This document shows positions 1 to 6,343 of a stretch of DNA of 9,332 nt, piece by piece (position 1 is the stretch's first letter; each line of letters opens with the position of its first letter). The position numbers were made by a program, and so were the translations under genes. The DNA comes from Capsulimonas sp. (lineage in GTDB: Bacteria > Armatimonadota > Armatimonadia > Armatimonadales > Capsulimonadaceae), in contig JAOQAA010000250.1 in NCBI GenBank assembly GCA_025963815.1, forward strand, positions 1 to 9,332, read 5' to 3'. Under the pieces are notes generated by a model. It was not told the DNA's origin. It made no database searches and was given only the letters and a program-made list of their open reading frames with translations.

Positions 1-3000
1 GGATCGAGCCTCGCTGCTTCTTCTTGCCCATGCTCCCCAAGGCGGCCATCGCGCCATAAATCCCTGCGATATTCGCCACCATGCTCGCGTTGACGGACTT
101 GAACATGTTCTTGAAGCCGCTGAGAAGATTGGCAGTACTGGACAGAAGCCCTTTTCCCGACTTACTATCTGGCCCGCCCAGCAGCTGAAGCGTGGCCCAT
201 TTGGCGACCATCTGCCCGACCGCCTGAGCAAAAGCGCTCAGAACTCCTTGCATGATCGACTGGAAGAAGTTTTTGAAGCCCTTCCAGTGCTCGATGCTCT
301 GCGCAACGGCGCTTCCCATCGCCCCGCCGATCCCCGCCAAGGTGTTACGCCAGACGTTGTAAGCGTCCGTCGCCGTCTGCCTTGTAATGTCCAGGATCTG
401 CTCGTTATAGGCGCGCCAGGCGGCGAGGTTCTGCGTGTTGGCGGCGCGCTGCATCTCCAGATAGGCGAGGTACTGCTTCAGAGTGATTTGCAGAGTTCGG
501 TAAAGATACGCCTGCTTCTCGTCTTCTGTCTGGCGCACATCCTCCGCTCGCTGCGTATCCAGCGCCTGAAGGCGGGAGGTCAGAAGCCGGTTTGCCGTTT
601 CGACATCCGCGCCCGACTTGATTTGCTCCGCCGCCTCGTCCCGGGCCTGCTGCTTCAGCCCCTCGTAGTAGGCGCTGTCCACCTCCCCGCGCTGCGCCAG
701 CAATTGACGATGAAACTCCGTAGCCTGCTGATCGAGCTGGTTGGAATAGCTCGTTTGTTCCTTGTGGATCCGCGCAAGGTCCGCCTTCATTCGCTCGGCG
801 ATGGTGTTTTCGTCGACGCCGTCCTCACGCGACTTCTGAGCATCGCGGAAGACGTTATCCCGCGCCACGTCAAAGCCGTTGTGAGAAGCATCATATCCTT
901 GCTTCTTGACATCAGCCGTGGCGAGCATCGCCGGGATATTGAGCGCCGTCATCGTCTCGGTAATGTTCTTCAGTGAGAAGCCGGCGATCGCACCGGAGAC
1001 GCCTTTGAGATACTGATTGGCGAGGACATTATTGGCGTGAGCGTTGGCTTGTTTCTGCCGCGCCAAGTTCGCCGCGTGATGCTCTTTCTGCTGCCTCTTG
1101 ATTTCCGCGAGATGCCGCTTCTGTTCCTCCTCGGCTTGCTTGTGATGCTGAGCAAGTTCCTTTGATTCTTCCTTGTCGATGCTCTTGAGCTCGGCGAGAT
1201 ACGCCAGCTTGGCCGCCTTCTTATCCGTGACGGTTGGATCGCTCAGGCGCTCCTGGTACTTTCTGCGAGCTTGGTGACGATCGTTTTCAAACTTGCCGTG
1301 CGTGTTTTCAAACAGCTCGTCTTGAACTTGCTGATTGGCCTTCTTCTGCTCGTCAGTCAGCGGCGTCGCTTTTGGCGCGGCCGCCTTTCCGCTGCCCGGC
1401 GCCCCAGGTGGAGGAACGAACCACTGGAAGTTATTGAGGCCGAAATGGTTCACGCCGTGCTGATCCATGCGACGGCCGCCGCCGGCGATGGTCTGGACAT
1501 GGCCGGAACCGCCGCCGAGCGTGGTCGAAAACAACAGCGCTCCCGGCGGAAGCGCCATCCCAGGCGTGTACTTGCGCGCAAGCCCCGCCTTCTGAAAGCG
1601 CCGCAGGTTCGTGATTGCCGTCGCATTCTCGCTGCGGTCCCAAATCTTATCGAACGCAGGTGTGATGCTCTGTACCGTCTCCCGCGCCAGTCGTGCGCAG
1701 CGTCGATTGTAGGCGACGCGATCGAGCCCCAGTTGCTTCGTCCAAGCCGCATTGGCGATTTTAGCGCCGATTGCGGAAGTGTCGGAGGTGGGCACGCCGT
1801 TGCGGTCCATTGAGCCACTCATTCGCCGCAACGTTTCCTGCGTGTTGACGTAGTCGTTTCGTTTGGCGTAGTCTTTGGGATGCGCCTTGCGAATCGCGGC
1901 CAACTTGTTGATGTAAATCGACACATCCGCGACGGCGTCGCCGCGCGCCTGCTGATTGGCCGCGTCAATCTGCTCGCCAGCGATGGCCTTCCCCAAACCG
2001 CCAAGTAACGCGCCGCCCGCGACAACTACGCCGCCCCCCAGTGCCATACTTCCGGCGCCTGCCGTGGTCAGCAACCCGCCGAGAGTGCCGGCGGCAAGGC
2101 GAGTCCCCAAAGCTTTGAGCAGGCCCTGGAGCCCTTTGAAGATCATGGATCCGCCGAGGATCGACTGAATATCCTTCAGCCCCCTGGCGAGCCCCACGAT
2201 TCCTTTCAGCCCTATGGAGACGGCCGCAAAAATCGCCACGAAACCGACTGCGGTATCCTTGACGGGCTTGGGTAATGCGCGGAAGTCGTCTAGCATGCCC
2301 TTACACGTTTTTGCCAGCTGCAATAAATATGGGAGCAGCTCCTCACCCACCTCGACGCCAAGCTCCGACGTCGCCTTCTTCAAATCCTTGAACTGCTGGC
2401 TGGCGCCCTTGTTTTGGCGGATTAAAGACTCCATCATTTGCCCCACGCCATCGCCGGCACGGTTCATGCTGTCCAGCTCCGCCGTCATGTCATGGCCGGC
2501 GTTCTTGGACGTGCTGAGGAAAGCGATAAAGCTCTGCAAGTTTGGGAAGAGTGCAGCGAGGCTATCTTCGTGCCCCTTCGTTTTCTCGATAACCTCCTGT
2601 ATGCTGCCGCCCAGGCCCACCGCTTTCAGATGCGCCATGCCGTACTTAATGCCCAGCTTGTCCATCTCCTTGGCGGCTTCCGCGCTCGGTTTGAGCATTT
2701 GCTGGATGTACTGGTTCAAGTCGTCGAATGACTGCCCCGCCGACAAGCCGCCTTTTGTCATGACGGCGACGGCCGCTCCGACTTCCTGCAAACTGATCCC
2801 GGCGGACGCCGCCAGCGGCAGAACAGCGCCGATGCCCGTAGCAAGCTCCTCGAACGTAAGTACGCCCTCGTTCACGGTATTGACGAGAACGTCCATCGCC
2901 TGTTGCTCTGACTGGACGCCGCTGATTCCGCTATTGAGAACCGCCATCAGCGCCTTGGAACTGGTTGCCGTGTCCGTCATCCCCGCGCTTGCGCCCTCGG

Positions 3001-3640
3001 CGGAGATGCGCAGAATCTCCATGGCCTTCGCGCCTTTGAAGCCGCTGGAATAGATGTCGTAGAGACCCGTCGCCAGTTCCTGCGGCGTCGCCCGAATGTT
3101 CTTGTCATCCGCCAGCTTCATGACGGAGTCATGAAGATCCTTAAATCCTTGCTCGGAAAGGTGGGCGATTGAGTCGACGTTGCGCAGAGACTGATCGAAA
3201 TCGCCCGCCGTCTTCGCCGCCGCTCCAAGTCCCGCCGCGACGGCCGCGCCAGCCAAGCCGGCTTTATTGCCAATATGGTCCCATGCTTCACTGTCGCCCA
3301 TCTTCTTGATGTCTTTAGACATCGCCGATGTGGCCTTCTTGACCGTACTCCCAAGCTCCTGAAACCCCTTGCCCACCTTGCCCAGCGCGCCCGTCGTTTT
3401 AGCAGCGCTCTTTTCCGCATCACCGGAGACGCCAGCCATGGACGACTTAATCGCGGCTGACGTTTTTTTCATGTCAGCAGACACGCCGGCCATGGTCGTT
3501 TTGATCCCATCGGTCGCCTTCTTCATCTCAGCCGACACGGACGCAAGCGCAGCTTTGGCCTCGGCGCCGCCTTGCTTCAGACCGCTGACGTTGAGTTCGA
3601 CGCCCGCGCTGATCGTTCCAAGGTTAATACTGCTGCTCAT
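1..3640 (-). CDS. Tail tape measure protein with candidate embedded hydrolase (partial)
   Basis: At least 1213 residues, open to the left edge with no stop. It sets tail length and is ejected with the DNA. Residues 18-89 are an 18-residue tandem repeat. About 148-340 is a TP901-type tape measure core (PhageMin_Tail): FDQSLRNVDSIAHLS, TPQELATGLYDIYSSGF, TFEELATGIGAVLPLAA, MTKGGLSAGQSFDDLN. Hydrophobic segments lie near 464-485 and 518-553. About 620-735 looks like an NlpC/P60-type cysteine hydrolase, with Cys648 in CARLAR, a PPGALLF strand (698-704), His714 in GHV and Asp726. About 760-875 and 930-1090 are charged coiled coils. Around 1112-1158 is the aromatic helix HWKGFKNFFQSIMQGV, typical of tape measure C-terminal parts, and a basic GKKKQRG follows at the edge. 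The ATG at 3640 overlaps the chaperone fusion stop (ATGA) and has only a weak SD (GGAC). At about 0.15 nm per residue, 1213 residues would span roughly 180 nm, less any folded domains. Confidence 0.93.
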   Translation of the reverse strand, partial: MSSSINLGTISAGVELNVSGLKQGGAEAKAALASVSAEMKKATDGIKTTMAGVSADMKKTSAAIKSSMAGVSGDAEKSAAKTTGALGKVGKGFQELGSTVKKATSAMSKDIKKMGDSEAWDHIGNKAGLAGAAVAAGLGAAAKTAGDFDQSLRNVDSIAHLSEQGFKDLHDSVMKLADDKNIRATPQELATGLYDIYSSGFKGAKAMEILRISAEGASAGMTDTATSSKALMAVLNSGISGVQSEQQAMDVLVNTVNEGVLTFEELATGIGAVLPLAASAGISLQEVGAAVAVMTKGGLSAGQSFDDLNQYIQQMLKPSAEAAKEMDKLGIKYGMAHLKAVGLGGSIQEVIEKTKGHEDSLAALFPNLQSFIAFLSTSKNAGHDMTAELDSMNRAGDGVGQMMESLIRQNKGASQQFKDLKKATSELGVEVGEELLPYLLQLAKTCKGMLDDFRALPKPVKDTAVGFVAIFAAVSIGLKGIVGLARGLKDIQSILGGSMIFKGLQGLLKALGTRLAAGTLGGLLTTAGAGSMALGGGVVVAGGALLGGLGKAIAGEQIDAANQQARGDAVADVSIYINKLAAIRKAHPKDYAKRNDYVNTQETLRRMSGSMDRNGVPTSDTSAIGAKIANAAWTKQLGLDRVAYNRRCARLARETVQSITPAFDKIWDRSENATAITNLRRFQKAGLARKYTPGMALPPGALLFSTTLGGGSGHVQTIAGGGRRMDQHGVNHFGLNNFQWFVPPPGAPGSGKAAAPKATPLTDEQKKANQQVQDELFENTHGKFENDRHQARRKYQERLSDPTVTDKKAAKLAYLAELKSIDKEESKELAQHHKQAEEEQKRHLAEIKRQQKEHHAANLARQKQANAHANNVLANQYLKGVSGAIAGFSLKNITETMTALNIPAMLATADVKKQGYDASHNGFDVARDNVFRDAQKSREDGVDENTIAERMKADLARIHKEQTSYSNQLDQQATEFHRQLLAQRGEVDSAYYEGLKQQARDEAAEQIKSGADVETANRLLTSRLQALDTQRAEDVRQTEDEKQAYLYRTLQITLKQYLAYLEMQRAANTQNLAAWRAYNEQILDITRQTATDAYNVWRNTLAGIGGAMGSAVAQSIEHWKGFKNFFQSIMQGVLSAFAQAVGQMVAKWATLQLLGGPDSKSGKGLLSSTANLLSGFKNMFKSVNASMVANIAGIYGAMAALGSMGKKKQRGSI
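3374..3589 (-). repeat. 18-residue (54-bp) tandem repeats at the tape measure N-terminus
   Basis: Four consecutive 18-residue units cover residues 18-35, 36-53, 54-71 and 72-89. The best pair is SAEMKKATDGIKTTMAGV and SADMKKTSAAIKSSMAGV. The flanking units are weaker but keep the hydrophobic position 4 or 15, Lys at position 12 or nearby, and the final Val. At DNA level the units differ mostly at synonymous sites, so the repeat is old or under protein-level selection. Eighteen residues equal five helical turns, so the repeat would give a straight hydrophobic stripe or an 11+7 coiled coil. Confidence 0.6.
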
Positions 3641-4277
3641 GAGATCGTCCGTTCAGGCAAAATAATAGCGCCCCTCATTTCCACGAGGCGCGCTTCGACT
3701 GGATCAAGTTCGACAGGTTTCGTATCCGGCGGCGGGATGTTCTTCGCAGGCTTTGGCGGCTCCGAGAAGGCGTCCACGTAAGGGAATTCATCCAGCAGCG
3801 CGTACACTTGAGGGAGCGGCATGCGTCCCACGTTCTGGGGCGCGATGCCGCAGCGGATGACTAGGAAGGCGAAGAGACGGCGGTAGCCCCCGCCGTCCGT
3901 GACTTTTTTGCTGTGGGCGCTTCCTTCCCCGCTTCAGGAATAAGGCCACTGAACACTAGCGCCGAGGTGATGAAGGTCATTAACGATCCGTCCCTCACCG
4001 TCTCATAGGTCGCCAGATTGCCCGCCTGCGCTTCCGTCATTGGATAGTCGCACTGCGCGCGCTCCTCGACCGTAAGGCCCGGATCCGCTTTGCGCAGGAA
4101 CAGCCACAGGACGAACTTCATCTCGTCGATGCTTTCCACCTTGAGCCCCTCGACGCTATCAAAGCGCTCCTCAATCAAAGCAAGATCGTTGAGATCGATG
4201 GGCTGAATGCGATACTCGACGCCGTTCAGCGTCAGTGACCGGGACGCGCCAAGGGCGTCCCGAAGTTCGGTGGACAT
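3637..4277 (-). CDS. Frameshifted tail assembly chaperone, gpGT-like (-1 fusion)
   Basis: The joined product is 213 residues: 125 codons in the gpG frame from 4277 to 3903, then 88 residues in the -1 frame beginning with the base at 3903 re-read and ending with TGA at 3637. The extension starts VTDGGGYRRLFAFLVIRCGI. It continues through a proline-rich middle (SEPPKPAKNIPPPDTKP) to PERTIS, and has no stop between the slip point and 3637. The -1 frame has no plausible independent start: the ATG at 3831 lacks a good SD. As with lambda gpGT, the T extension is expected to bind the tape measure protein while the G part gathers tube protein. The fusion's stop overlaps the tape measure ATG (ATGA). 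Known elsewhere: such fusions form a few percent of gpG output. The actual rate here cannot be read from sequence. Confidence 0.87.
3861..4277 (-). CDS. Tail assembly chaperone, gpG-like
   Basis: A 138-residue protein, close to the 140 residues of lambda gpG, its positional analogue. It is encoded directly before the tape measure region. Chaperones of this class bind the tape measure protein and recruit tube subunits during tail assembly, and are absent from the finished virion. The sequence has an N-terminal strand region (SRSLTLNGVEYRIQPIDLND), a central helical part (DEMKFVLWLFLRKADPGLTVEE) and a hydrophobic helix (SLMTFITSALVFSGLIPE). A polar tail ending KKSRTAGATAVSSPS then reaches TAG. 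The ATG at 4277 is preceded by GAGGAGAATACC, a strong SD. A start at 4358 would add 27 residues overlapping the previous gene and was rejected. Near its end it contains the slippery heptamer that yields the longer gpGT-like product. The assignment rests on position and the frameshift signal. Confidence 0.85.
   Translation of the reverse strand: MSTELRDALGASRSLTLNGVEYRIQPIDLNDLALIEERFDSVEGLKVESIDEMKFVLWLFLRKADPGLTVEERAQCDYPMTEAQAGNLATYETVRDGSLMTFITSALVFSGLIPEAGKEAPTAKKSRTAGATAVSSPS
3876..3909 (-). promoter_or_regulatory. Programmed -1 frameshift signal: slippery heptamer plus hairpin
   Basis: The heptamer A AAA AAG (3909..3903) is in the correct phase with the gpG frame (GCA AAA AAG), one of the most efficient -1 slippery sequences in bacteria. 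After a 5-base spacer (TCACG) comes a perfect 8-bp GC-rich stem, GACGGCGG (3897..3890) pairing with CCGCCGTC (3883..3876), with a 6-base loop GGGCTA. Heptamer, spacing, stem and an open -1 frame leading to the tape measure gene make this a complete textbook signal. Confidence 0.92.
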
Positions 4278-4289
4278 GGTATTCTCCTC

Positions 4290-4307
4290 ATATTCCGCGC
4301 GGAATAT
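4290..4307. repeat. 18-bp perfect palindrome before the chaperone gene
   Basis: ATATTCCGCGCGGAATAT is a perfect 18-bp palindrome in the 49-base gap between the decorated tube gene (stop at 4327) and the chaperone ATG at 4277. It ends just before the chaperone's SD (GAGGAGA, ending near 4284). Sixteen of the 18 bases recur exactly at 6433..6448. It could be a protein-binding site or a short RNA stem. Its function is unknown. Confidence 0.65.
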
Positions 4308-4326
4308 CTGTATCGAAAAGTGAGAC

Positions 4327-5781
4327 CTACGCACCGAGGACGATCGTTCCCAGAACACCGTCGCTGTCGGGGAAAGCGTGCATCTCGAAGTTGGTCATAG
4401 CGAAGTCTTCGGCCTTCATAGGGATCTGCGCGCCTGGCACGTAGACGAGGTTGTACTTGTACGTGACGCTCTTGCCGGCGTTGTCTTGTCCCAGGAATAA
4501 CGCCGACATGGGTGGAAGCACCGCGATCTTGCTGATCGTCTCCGTCAACGTTGTTGTCCCCGACTGAACGGCCGCAACGAGCTGCGTGATCGCATCCGCC
4601 GAGAACGCCGCGCTCTCCGCCTTCAGAACCGCCTCGGCGCCGTAGAACGCCACGTCTACGGCGAACTCTGAAACCCAGTTCGGACCAAAAAGCTTCTTCT
4701 CCTGGTACTTCGTCTCCAGGGAGATATTCTGCAGCTGCGCAAGCTCGATCCCAGGCGCCGGAATAAAGTTAGGCGTGGTGTACACCGAGACATCGCCCAG
4801 CGAGAAGCTCTCGACACCGGTCGTAAAGATCACGACATATCGGCCGGTGGGGGACGTCGCTCCGCTGAGGAATATCAGATCTGCATTCGCCGCGGGGAAT
4901 GTCGGCGTCGGCGTCGCCGTCAATACGACGTTCCCCGTGCCTGGCGTCGGCTTCGCTCCGGAGGGCGCCGCCGCCTGCACTACGACGTTCAGCGCCGACG
5001 TACAGATCAGGTTCTTGACGACCACTTTGGAGACGACGCGGGAGACGCCCAGATCCAGGATCGCATACTGATAGTTGGAGCCGCTCGACGAGTTGAGGTC
5101 CAGCAGCGTGGCGCTATTGCCGTCGATCAGGTTGGCAAGCGGCTGTGTGACCGTGGCGGCCGTTCCGAACTGTCCGCGTGTCGGGGTGATCAGCGAGGAT
5201 GCGAGCTGCTTGCCGGAGACCTGCGCGAAGAGCGTCCCCGTCGAAAATAAATGCTGTTCGTTTGTTGCCACTGCGGGTAATCTCCTCGCGCTCGCCTCGT
5301 TGGAGGCGGCGCCTTCGCCGGCGGCGTTATAGCCGTAGATGACGTAGTAATACAGGACACCGATCGCCGCCGTCTGATCGACATAGGTCGCGCCCTGCGC
5401 GTTGAATTGGATGATCGTGTACGGGCCGCCTGGCGTGATCGACCGTCCGATATCGTAGCCGGTGGCTCCTGCGGTCGCCGCCCAGCCCAGCGCCACCGAT
5501 GTGGTCTGAGCCGTCGCCGTGAGTGACGTGGGGGCAGGGGGCGGCGCGACGGGAGTGATCGGCCCCGCCTCATTGCTGGCTACGCTCTCGGCTCCGCTGG
5601 TGATGGCCGTCACGTATCCGGAATAGGCCACGCCTGGCGTCGCATTCGTGTCCAGAAAATGCGTGTCGGTGATGCCGGACTGATAGAGCGTTTCCGCGCC
5701 GGCGGGACCGCGATAAAGATTGTAGGAAGTGGGCGCCGGACCGGTGGCCGGCGGCTGCCAGATCCAGAAGAGTTCCGCCAT
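4327..5781 (-). CDS. Decorated tail tube paralog: two FN3 domains, tube N-strand, inserted discoidin-like domain, tube core
   Basis: A 484-residue protein. Residues 1-75 are an FN3-like domain (FWIWQPP, YNLYRG, YSGYVTAI, ASNEA). Residues 82-165 are a clear second FN3 domain (PTSLTATAQ, VALGW, GYDIGRS, YYYVIYGYNAAGEG, ASNEA). Residues 172-186 match the start of the preceding tube protein (ATNEQHLFSTG). Residues about 200-336 resemble a discoidin or F5/8 type C domain: LANLIDGNSAT, AILDLGVSRVVSKVVVKN, GRYVVIFTTGVESFSLGDV. Residues 345-484 resume the tube core: YQEKKL (359-364), FAVDVAFYG (373-381), DNAGKSV (433-439), AEDF (457-460). It thus appears to be a duplicated tube protein with FN3 domains added at the N-terminus and a lectin-like domain placed inside. 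FN3 and discoidin folds commonly bind glycans or protein surfaces, so these parts probably protrude from the tail. The ATG at 5781 has AGGTGG upstream. An internal start is described separately. It could be a minor tube component or a baseplate or tip ring. Confidence 0.82.
   Translation of the reverse strand: MAELFWIWQPPATGPAPTSYNLYRGPAGAETLYQSGITDTHFLDTNATPGVAYSGYVTAITSGAESVASNEAGPITPVAPPPAPTSLTATAQTTSVALGWAATAGATGYDIGRSITPGGPYTIIQFNAQGATYVDQTAAIGVLYYYVIYGYNAAGEGAASNEASARRLPAVATNEQHLFSTGTLFAQVSGKQLASSLITPTRGQFGTAATVTQPLANLIDGNSATLLDLNSSSGSNYQYAILDLGVSRVVSKVVVKNLICTSALNVVVQAAAPSGAKPTPGTGNVVLTATPTPTFPAANADLIFLSGATSPTGRYVVIFTTGVESFSLGDVSVYTTPNFIPAPGIELAQLQNISLETKYQEKKLFGPNWVSEFAVDVAFYGAEAVLKAESAAFSADAITQLVAAVQSGTTTLTETISKIAVLPPMSALFLGQDNAGKSVTYKYNLVYVPGAQIPMKAEDFAMTNFEMHAFPDSDGVLGTIVLGA
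5246..5262. repeat. 17-base identity shared with the plain tube gene
   Basis: Second copy of the sequence described at 6316..6332, here coding for NEQHLF at residues 174-179 of the decorated tube protein. It is evidence that the two genes arose by duplication. Confidence 0.75.
5269..5287 (-). promoter_or_regulatory. Candidate internal start (SD plus GTG) in the decorated tube gene
   Basis: Inside the frame, GAGGAG (5287..5282) lies 10 bases ahead of a GTG codon (5271..5269), Val171. This codon aligns exactly with the start Met of the plain tube protein (VATNEQHLF against MAANEQHLF). Initiation here would give a 314-residue product without the FN3 domains, ending at 4327. The SD-like bases are used as AGG AGA TTA, codons for Arg-Arg-Leu that are uncommon in this GC-rich gene. 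That suggests either a retained functional start or a relic of the start used before the FN3 part was joined. Spacing of 10 is slightly long. Confidence 0.5.
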
Positions 5782-5796
5782 CGTTCCACCTGCTTT

Positions 5797-5826
5797 GCGG
5801 CCTCCCCCGATAGTGGGGGAGGCCGC
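5797..5826 (-). promoter_or_regulatory. Intergenic hairpin after the main tube gene
   Basis: A perfect 12-bp stem, GCGGCCTCCCCC paired with GGGGGAGGCCGC, with a 6-base loop. It starts five bases after the stop of the plain tube gene and ends 15 bases before the ATG of the second tube gene, just ahead of its SD (AGGTGG, 5786..5791). No T-run follows on either strand, so an intrinsic terminator is unlikely. A role in mRNA stability, attenuation or limiting access to the downstream start is inference. Confidence 0.75.
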
Positions 5827-5831
5827 GCGGT

Positions 5832-6341
5832 TTACTGCGCCGCCGCAATCGTCGCTACGGTCCCGGTGGTCGTATCCGGAAGCCCTTCGAACTCCACGCT
5901 CATGGAGCCGAAGTCATCAAGTTTGAGCGAGATCGGCAGAGAGAGACTATAAGCGCGCGGAAGAACGATGTTCACCGACTTGCCGGCGTTGTCCAGGCCG
6001 TCAAACTCCAGCCGCACAAACGCGGGCTTGCTTGTCTTGCCGATCGTGATCGTATCGACGCCGGCATTACTTGTGAGGGCGCCGCCAAGGATGCGCACCA
6101 GCAGATCGCGCTCGAAGCCGTTGGTTTCGAATTTGAACTTGCAGATGCCACCGTAGAAGGCGACATCGACGGCGAACATGGATTTCTGTGGCGTGTCCAT
6201 CAGTTTCTTTTCCTGATAGGAAACGTCGAGCTCCGCGCTCTGGATAACGCCGATCCCGTTCGCGACGTTGGTCAGCGTGCCGCCGACGCTGCCGATCCGG
6301 AGGTATCCGGTTCCGAATAAATGCTGTTCGTTGGCTGCCAT
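5832..6341 (-). CDS. Major tail tube protein (plain copy)
   Basis: A 169-residue protein that probably stacks into rings to form the tail tube. It begins MAANEQHLFGTGYLRIG and carries YQEKKL (42-47), FAVDVAFYG (56-64), DNAGKSV (117-123) and an acidic LDDF (141-144) near the end. It is short and beta-rich, as siphovirus tube proteins are, and it lies between the tail terminator and the chaperone pair. An upstream in-frame ATG at 6389 would add 16 residues overlapping the terminator gene. I prefer 6341 because AAGAAAGG lies just ahead of it and the previous stop is only two bases away. The same motifs recur in the next gene, so the two are paralogs. No specific Pfam family is claimed; the role rests on position, size and the paralog's tube core. 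A perfect hairpin follows its stop by five bases. Confidence 0.82.
   Translation of the reverse strand: MAANEQHLFGTGYLRIGSVGGTLTNVANGIGVIQSAELDVSYQEKKLMDTPQKSMFAVDVAFYGGICKFKFETNGFERDLLVRILGGALTSNAGVDTITIGKTSKPAFVRLEFDGLDNAGKSVNIVLPRAYSLSLPISLKLDDFGSMSVEFEGLPDTTTGTVATIAAAQ
6316..6332. repeat. 17-base identity shared with the second tube gene
   Basis: These 17 bases, encoding NEQHLF at the start of the plain tube protein, are identical to 5246..5262 inside the decorated tube gene. Over 25 bases (6316..6340 against 5246..5270) 23 match. This marks the homologous starting point of the two paralogs. Confidence 0.75.
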
Positions 6342-6343
6342 GG

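Noticed and set aside
248..976. 242-codon open frame on the plus strand
   Set aside because: Antisense to the tape measure coiled-coil region. Leu/Arg-rich translation without domain character or a supporting gene neighbourhood.
2214..3053. 279-codon open frame on the plus strand
   Set aside because: It is antisense to the tape measure core, whose family-like sequence is unmistakable. The plus-strand translation is Ser/Pro/Leu-rich with no recognisable domain and looks like a product of GC-rich codon bias.
3637..3831. Independent 64-residue gene starting at the ATG at 3831
   Set aside because: No good SD, and the frame is open upstream to the slippery heptamer, so it is better explained as the end of the frameshift fusion.
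5190..5848. Two further minus-strand frames overlapping the decorated tube gene
   Set aside because: Both are Arg/Ser-rich shadows of the FN3-coding region in other frames; no motifs and no SD.
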